Assembly (NCBI GenBank): GCA_009739215.1
Contig: VSJF01000006.1
Span: 1,054,001 to 1,118,000 of the forward strand
Source of the DNA: Floccularia luteovirens
Lineage: Eukaryota; Basidiomycota; Agaricomycetes; Agaricales; Squamanitaceae
Direction: 5' to 3'
DNA: 64,000 nucleotides
Part shown: positions 58,886-64,000 of the stretch, in pieces
How positions within the stretch are numbered: the stretch's first letter is position 1
Layout of the letters: each line of letters begins with the position of its first letter
The notes under the pieces: model-generated
What the model saw: only the letters and a program-made list of their open reading frames with translations
Databases searched by the model: none
What the model was told of the DNA's origin: nothing
Made by a program: the position numbers and the translations under genes

Positions 58886-60156
58886 ATGATAGCCTTCACT
58901 TCGTTTCATCAGTCAAGCGTTGATGCCAATGCTGGTATTCAATTAAAAAGAAACTCTTTCCACCATGTTATTGAAGACGAAGATTATGACTTTCTTGCAA
59001 CAGGGGGAGCAAATTTAACATGCCCCGGAGAGTCCATCACTTCATCACAGGCGTATATGCGGTGTGGAATTCCTTATGCCAAACCGGCTGTCTGATCTAA
59101 CTCAATTTGAGACAGAGGTCATGGTACATATGTGGATAAAGACGAAGTCATTGCATCAGTAGCAGGTACCATTGAACGCGTCAATAAGCTGGTCACTGTC
59201 CGCGCTATTCGCACACGGTAAGACTTTTCGCCAATCTACCCGATTGACACCTGTCGCCTACAAAAAAATCTTCAAGGTACAATCCGGAAGTGGGTGATTT
59301 AGTCGTCGGGAGAATCACTGAGGTTTGTAGAGATCAGTGGTGTGATATGATGTCTAAAATGTCACCTTTAGGTACAGCCCCGGAGGTGGAAGGTCGATGC
59401 CAACTCTAGACAAGACGCCGTCTTGATGTTATCCTCGGTAAATTTACCCGGAGGTGTACAAGTCTGTGTTAGCTACCCATTATAAGTACTATTCTCTTAA
59501 CAGAGTCTTTAGCGCCGTAAGCTAGAGAGCGATGAGTTACAAATGCGCAACTTCTTCGAAGAGGGCGATCTTCTTGTAGCTGAAGTCCAGGCTTTCTTCT
59601 CCGATGGAGCGATGTCGCTACATACTCGTTCACTCAAGTATGGAAAGGTGCACCCTGGTCAAGTTCGTCGTATTGTTGAACTGACACAATTGATTGACAA
59701 GCTACGCAATGGGCAACTTGTCACAGTTCCTCCTGTAATGGTCAGGCGTCTTAAATCTCATTTCATATCGCTCCCTTGCGGTGTTGATCTCATTCTTGGA
59801 CTCAATGGCTATATCTGGGTTAGCAAACACATCAAAGATAGCGAACAAGAAGGTGAAGAAGGATTTGATGCAGAAGCTGTATATTCCAATCAGAATGATG
59901 TCGGTGCTTACTACTTGCATTGGCATTCTGTGGCGATAACACTCTTATTCAGGATATCGACGGTTCGACCCGCACAGCCATTTCCCGGGTTACAAACATA
60001 ATTCAAGCACTGGCATCTCATTTCATACCATTGACAGATACATTACTGCTAGATGCTTATGACTGGACTGTAGATCAAGAATTAGGAACTATGGATGTCC
60101 TTCAGGATGACTTCTCGGATGCTTTAGTTTCATCTGTCACTCTTAGAACATTCTAG
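58886..60156 (+). CDS. RRP4: Exosome complex cap subunit RRP4
   Basis: MIAFTSFHQSSVDANAGIQL, then CPGESITSSQAYMR joined to GHGTYVDKDEVIASVAGTIE (N-terminal domain), the S1 domain PEVGDLVVGRITEVQPRRWK, DANSRQDAVLMLSSVNLPGG, RRKLESDELQMRNFFEEGDL, MSLHTRSLKYGK, and a KH-like part (RLKSHFISLPCGVDLILGLN, GYIWVSKHI). The last exon has STRTAISRVTNIIQALASHF. This is the order of Rrp4/EXOSC2, an S1/KH RNA-binding cap subunit of the RNA exosome in nucleus and cytoplasm. About five introns. The loop between strands carries an insertion of acidic residues (SEQEGEEGFD). Confidence 0.95.
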
Positions 60157-62287
60157 TAAATTTCCTTCGATTAACGCGCAAATGAGAAATCGGTTCGTGA
60201 ATTGGATTGATCACCTCTTGGCGTCATAGCAAACTAATCGACCGTCCCATATTTTTGAATAAGTCCGATTACATGAATACTATTATATTAGACACGCTTT
60301 TTTGGAGTCCCACGATCCAGGGACATCTGCTCGAATGAGTCCTATATTTTACAGTTTGCCACTGTTCATTGGCTGTTAATATACAACTCACCTCTTACTA
60401 ATAATCTGACCGGCCATATCAGGGTAGCCATGGGCTACGACGAGAGTAACTGCACGTCAAGCGGCGTGGGCGTGAGTAGTATTGTTTACCTCATTTGATT
60501 GTAAACTCTGAACCAACCTCCAACGACACCAAAATTTACCGTGTTTCATGAGTAATAACGTGGTACTGTGAATCTTACCTCATTCATAACTTCGTGTTTT
60601 CAGATTAGCAAAATTGTTCATAAAGTGTTTGAGCATGCGCAGATCCCTTAGGAAGCTTGAAAAGGTTGTGGACTCGGTACCTAGGACTTCAAACTCATTG
60701 GAGTAGATGCTATCAGACGCTAGGATTAAGACTGATAGTGGACAAAACACTCCAACGGAGAACTGCCTGCCGACTAGCCCGGACATTTAGTCTTGCATAA
60801 TAATTTTTTAAGTTCGCCTACTAAGATGAAACAATACAAAAATTCCGAGATGGGCTAAACTCATAGACACGATAATATATTCAAACACTCACAGGTTTGC
60901 ATGCATTTTCTGGTTTCCAACCAATGGTGTAAGATACCGCTTGTCATCTCCAAAATTTGGGAATGCCACCATCTCTTCAACAGGGTGTCCTGTAATCGGT
61001 CCGATGCCGGACAAAGTACGAAGGCGCAATTCATACCAAATAGCTGTAGAGGTTTACGAACACTCATCAGGGATTTAGCAACTATTTCTTCCCATGCAAG
61101 GTTAGTTACAGCTAGCGTTTGGAAACCTTCTCATGTCATGGAGAAAACTCACATGCGAATGTTATAGTAGGGTGTCATTAAAGGCAATGTTGAACCGCAG
61201 GTAGGCGTTTTTAATTTCGGACGAGATATCTGAGTCACATTAACGGAAGGCGCTGGTATGTCAGATTGTCGCTTGTAATGTCAAAGCAGCAACTACAGTC
61301 CTATTGGCAAATGAATGTAATGCCTGAGATCCAGATGTGGCGCAACTCAATGTCCGCCTTTGAGCTGTACTGTGCCGTTCTCCCGCGTAATAGCATTCCT
61401 TCAGGTCATTCGGTCCTAAAGCGTCAAAGAATAGAAAAATAGTACCGTTATATGGGAACATTGATAAAATCTGGATTCGGGAATCGTCTACCATAACCAT
61501 AACCTAAGACCGTGAAACACGGTAACTGGGTATAAAATCACGAAACTATAAGTGATGTATAGCTTAGATGAGAGTTTATCAGAAAACCTCACCAACGCCA
61601 AGCTTAACGCTTCTGGGTGTCAAAAGACTTGATGAAGGTAAGATTTGGAATTTCATCCATTACTACATGGCAACGTCACCCACGCCCCAAGATCAAATGG
61701 CGTCAACATATGCAGAATATCTTATACCCGATTATTCCACGAGTAAAAATCTATGTGGTCTTGTGTGCATCGTAGATCATGGTAGTGGATGTTATCAACC
61801 CAAAATAGAATTATGTGCATCTGAAGGTCCGAAGAGAAATCGGAAGTAGTTTTTAGTACCATATAAAATTCTGCCACCAGAGACTACGTGCGAATGAGCA
61901 AGGGGTGTCTCCTTAAGCCAACCACACGTACTCCACATTTTGTTGGCTATAATTATTCTGTGGGCTATTAAGGTCTAACTAATCAGACGGGTTATATGTA
62001 AGAATGTGATGCCTAGACTTGCCATCCATAGATTGAAAGATGCCTTGCGTAGCAAATACGCCGAAAACCTTTGATATTACACTGTACGATGAACCCGTGC
62101 TTAAATGTCACAGTATCATGTGACAACACATTCGCGTCTGTCGTTGATGGCGCGACATAACCGACATAACTTCACAACTCGTTGATTCGATTCATTGTTC
62201 TTAATATGACGGTTAGCAACTTTCCAAATACATCTGAACATCTCTTAAATCATCAATGTTAAGGATCTTACCTTTTGTTATTTGCAC
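60157..62287. other. 2.1-kb region without recognisable gene
   Basis: Between RRP4 and the acidic-protein gene. Short frames at 60,861-61,067 (minus), 60,901-61,167 (plus), 61,261-61,500 (minus) and 61,568-61,849 (plus) show no motif. A sequence tatcatgtgac lies at about 62,114, upstream of the next gene. No RNA gene recognised. Confidence 0.45.
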
Positions 62288-62934
62288 ATGACACGGCATG
62301 ATATTCAGGTTCTAGATACAATCGAGACAGCCGACTACATGAATGGAGAACTTTCGGATGATGGTTCGTTACTTATTGAGACACCCAGGCTGAGCAGCTC
62401 ATGTGTCAAGTCTAGACCTTGACATCCCTCCCCATATGATCCCGCCAAATCCTGATGACTCCGACAGTATGCTCCATGACAGCCATCTTTATTCAATGTG
62501 CTAAGGAACAAACAGTCCTACCATCACAGGTACACCCCTCATATCCCTATGGTAATCCAACCAACATCAAACATCCAGCCGCAAGGCCACGACCACCATA
62601 TGACCCATCATCGCGTGCTTTATTTGAGGACATGGGATATACAGGTGGCGGAATTAACGGCGCCTTGCGATGGCGAGATCTTGCATTGGATGAACTGCTT
62701 CCAGTTGATGAAGAACAAGAAGAAGCAAAGAGGGCAGTGCAAGCGAGAAAACTGGCAAGCGGTACCTCAAATCATAACCCTCAGCCCTATCAACAACAAC
62801 AACAGCACCAACAGCCACAGCCCAATGGTGGAACAGATGATGAAGAAGAAAATGAGGAAACTGATGAGGAAGAGGACGAGGACGGTGAGGAAGATGAGGT
62901 GGAAAGTGAAGGGGAAGGAAACAGTTTCACATGA
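62288..62934 (+). CDS. Unknown small protein with Gln run and acidic tail
   Basis: ATG at 62,288 gives MTRHDIQVLDTIETADYMNG, then (intron about 62,365-62,411) LDIPPHMIPPNPDDSD, (49-nt intron starting gtatgc) and PSSRALFEDMGYTGGGINGA followed by LRWRDLALDELLPVDEEQEE. A short Gln run (YQQQQQHQQPQ) precedes a long Glu/Asp tail ending EGEGNSFT. The ALFEDMGYTGG.INGALRWRDLALDELLP block looks strongly conserved, but I cannot name the family. The tail composition suggests a nuclear protein. Both splices are in phase. An upstream ATG at 62,206 is possible but its frame does not join well. Confidence 0.7.
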
Positions 62935-63399
62935 CACATTTTGCTATAATTGAGCTCATCTCCAACCCATTTCTCAATGTGTCTTGTGGATTGAGGATCA
63001 CTGGATAAGACATGAAATACAAAGATCAAATTAAGTATAAGTCACTGTGACAGAATAATTGTTTGAGATAACTAACCGGTGTTCAAGTCCTCGTCCGAGT
63101 TTATTCAGGAACATTTCTGATATTTCCTTTCAACACATAAATATAGCGAGATCAATATTTACTCAAGGCATACATAGCAACTCAGTCAGCATTCCAATAA
63201 GTATTCCATCCACGTGTGAAATTCTGCTAAAGATCGGGGGTCAAAAGCCTTATGTACAAGTTCTGGTACAATCTGAAGATTTGCGTTCACTACCCCAGTG
63301 GGCAAACATGTTTGTCGCAATTTAGAATACAATTGATGCTTTCTTCGGGTCCTATGATAATGAAATTGGATGAAATTGGAAATTTACAATTCGATTTCT
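62935..63399. other. Spacer between convergent genes
   Basis: 465 bp between the acidic-protein gene and the stop of the sedolisin gene. The two 3' UTRs are expected here; nothing else recognised. Confidence 0.5.
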
Positions 63400-64000
63400 C
63401 TATCCTGACAATAACGACTGTAGTCTCAAGAAATCCGGAGTGCCCAGTCCCGTAACCTGGAAAAAAAAAATTGAGTGTATATACTCTTAATGGAGAACAC
63501 GTGGAAAGCTCACAGGATCCCAACCTTTTCTTGCAGTAAAACCTAAAAATTCGATATGAGCATAAATAAAACTAAGTCAAAAAAAGACATTTCTCACCGT
63601 TAGTTCCGCATCCAGGATTTGATCCAGATATGATATCGTTGAAACCACTTGTAACAGCACTGGCGTAGATAAGGGGGTTGAGGAATCCAAGCACAGGCTT
63701 TCTAGTAGCAAGACGGAAGTCATTGATTAGTGTAAAGATTCCAGCGACGGTCTACAGCCTGGGGAGTCAGTTTCCAGTTATAACATTGATAGATATGAAA
63801 TTACGGACGGGAGAGCTAGCACTTGTGCCCCCGACTGAACCTACACGACCGCCAATGACTACTTGGAAACCATTACCTTGTGCTGCAACGTCGGGATATG
63901 CTCTTCCCGTTTTACTGACCAAAAATAAATCAATCCTATGTTATTCGTGTCCAAGGATTCGACACTTACTTGAACAGCCCAGAGAATTGAGTCCCTAGCG
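63400..64000 (-). CDS. Sedolisin-family peptidase (S53, tripeptidyl-peptidase-like), C-terminal part
   Basis: Minus-strand exons from the right edge leftward: LGTQFSGLF, then KTGRAYPDVAAQGNGFQVVI, GGTSASSPT (catalytic Ser in the SGTS-like motif), joined to VAGIFTLINDFRLATRKPVL, GFLNPLIYASAVTSGFNDII, SGSNPGCGTN, GFTARKGWDP, and VTGLGTPDFLRLQS, stop at 63,402-63,400. The run YPDVAAQG...GGTSASSP...GFLNPxIY...NPGCGTNGF.A..GWDPVTGLGTPD is the S53 signature, including the C-terminal calcium-site Asp and Gly residues (NDI and GWD). Three introns are visible. S53 enzymes are secreted acid proteases with a Ser-Glu-Asp triad; the Glu and Asp of the triad, the propeptide and signal peptide lie beyond the window. 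Confidence 0.93.

Overview
The window is nuclear DNA from a filamentous fungus, most likely a basidiomycete of the Agaricomycetes. Nearly every gene is broken by short introns of about 45-65 nt with gtatgt or gtaagt donors and ctnac-like branch points. Genes sit on both strands about 2 kb apart, and several families present look typical of Agaricomycetes (SEC72-type TPR protein, F-box-like protein, MYND protein, MetX-like hydrolase). I cannot name the species. There is no operon, CRISPR array, rRNA gene or intact transposon that I can see. All product names below come from reading spliced protein sequence by eye; no database search was run.

Left third (1-24 kb). The window opens with the first exon of an HD-domain nucleotidase-like gene, then a small secreted Ala/Thr/Glu-repeat protein. 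Next come HGH1 (eEF2 folding factor) and SPT20 (SAGA), divergent from a 124-bp spacer. They are followed by an NsdD-like GATA factor, an unknown basic nuclear-looking protein, DED1 (DEAD-box RNA helicase) divergent from SEC72 (ER translocation), a 12-intron MetX-like alpha/beta hydrolase, ZIM17 and GRX5 (mitochondrial chaperone partner and Fe-S glutaredoxin, convergent), a type-2 3-hydroxyacyl-CoA dehydrogenase-like SDR, a GFA-family zinc protein and SDS3 (Sin3/Rpd3 deacetylase complex).

Middle (24-50 kb). A dienelactone hydrolase, TPT1 (tRNA 2'-phosphotransferase), a long RTC4-domain protein, an F-box-like protein and an unknown single-exon protein are followed by a KAT14-like GNAT acetyltransferase, a DUF1771-Smr protein and a UPF0357 membrane protein. 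A gene-poor block (40.1-44.5 kb) leads to a large disordered protein with a decapeptide RSGTI array and a long SHE10/OSW7-like membrane protein.

Right part (50-64 kb). A second gene-poor block (49.9-54.0 kb) precedes HP1/Swi6, the exon-junction protein Y14, a MYND protein, RRP4 (exosome), an unknown acidic protein and the C-terminal part of a sedolisin peptidase that runs off the right edge.

Most genes are housekeeping and need not work together, but chromatin and RNA-processing functions are frequent (SPT20, SDS3, KAT14-like, HP1, RTC4, DED1, TPT1, Y14, RRP4, Smr). The oddest features are five introns that appear to start with GC, a hexanucleotide repeat coding for a secreted Thr/Ala/Glu stretch, the RSGTI array, a perfect 26-bp inverted repeat upstream of RRP4, and the two 4-kb gene-poor blocks.
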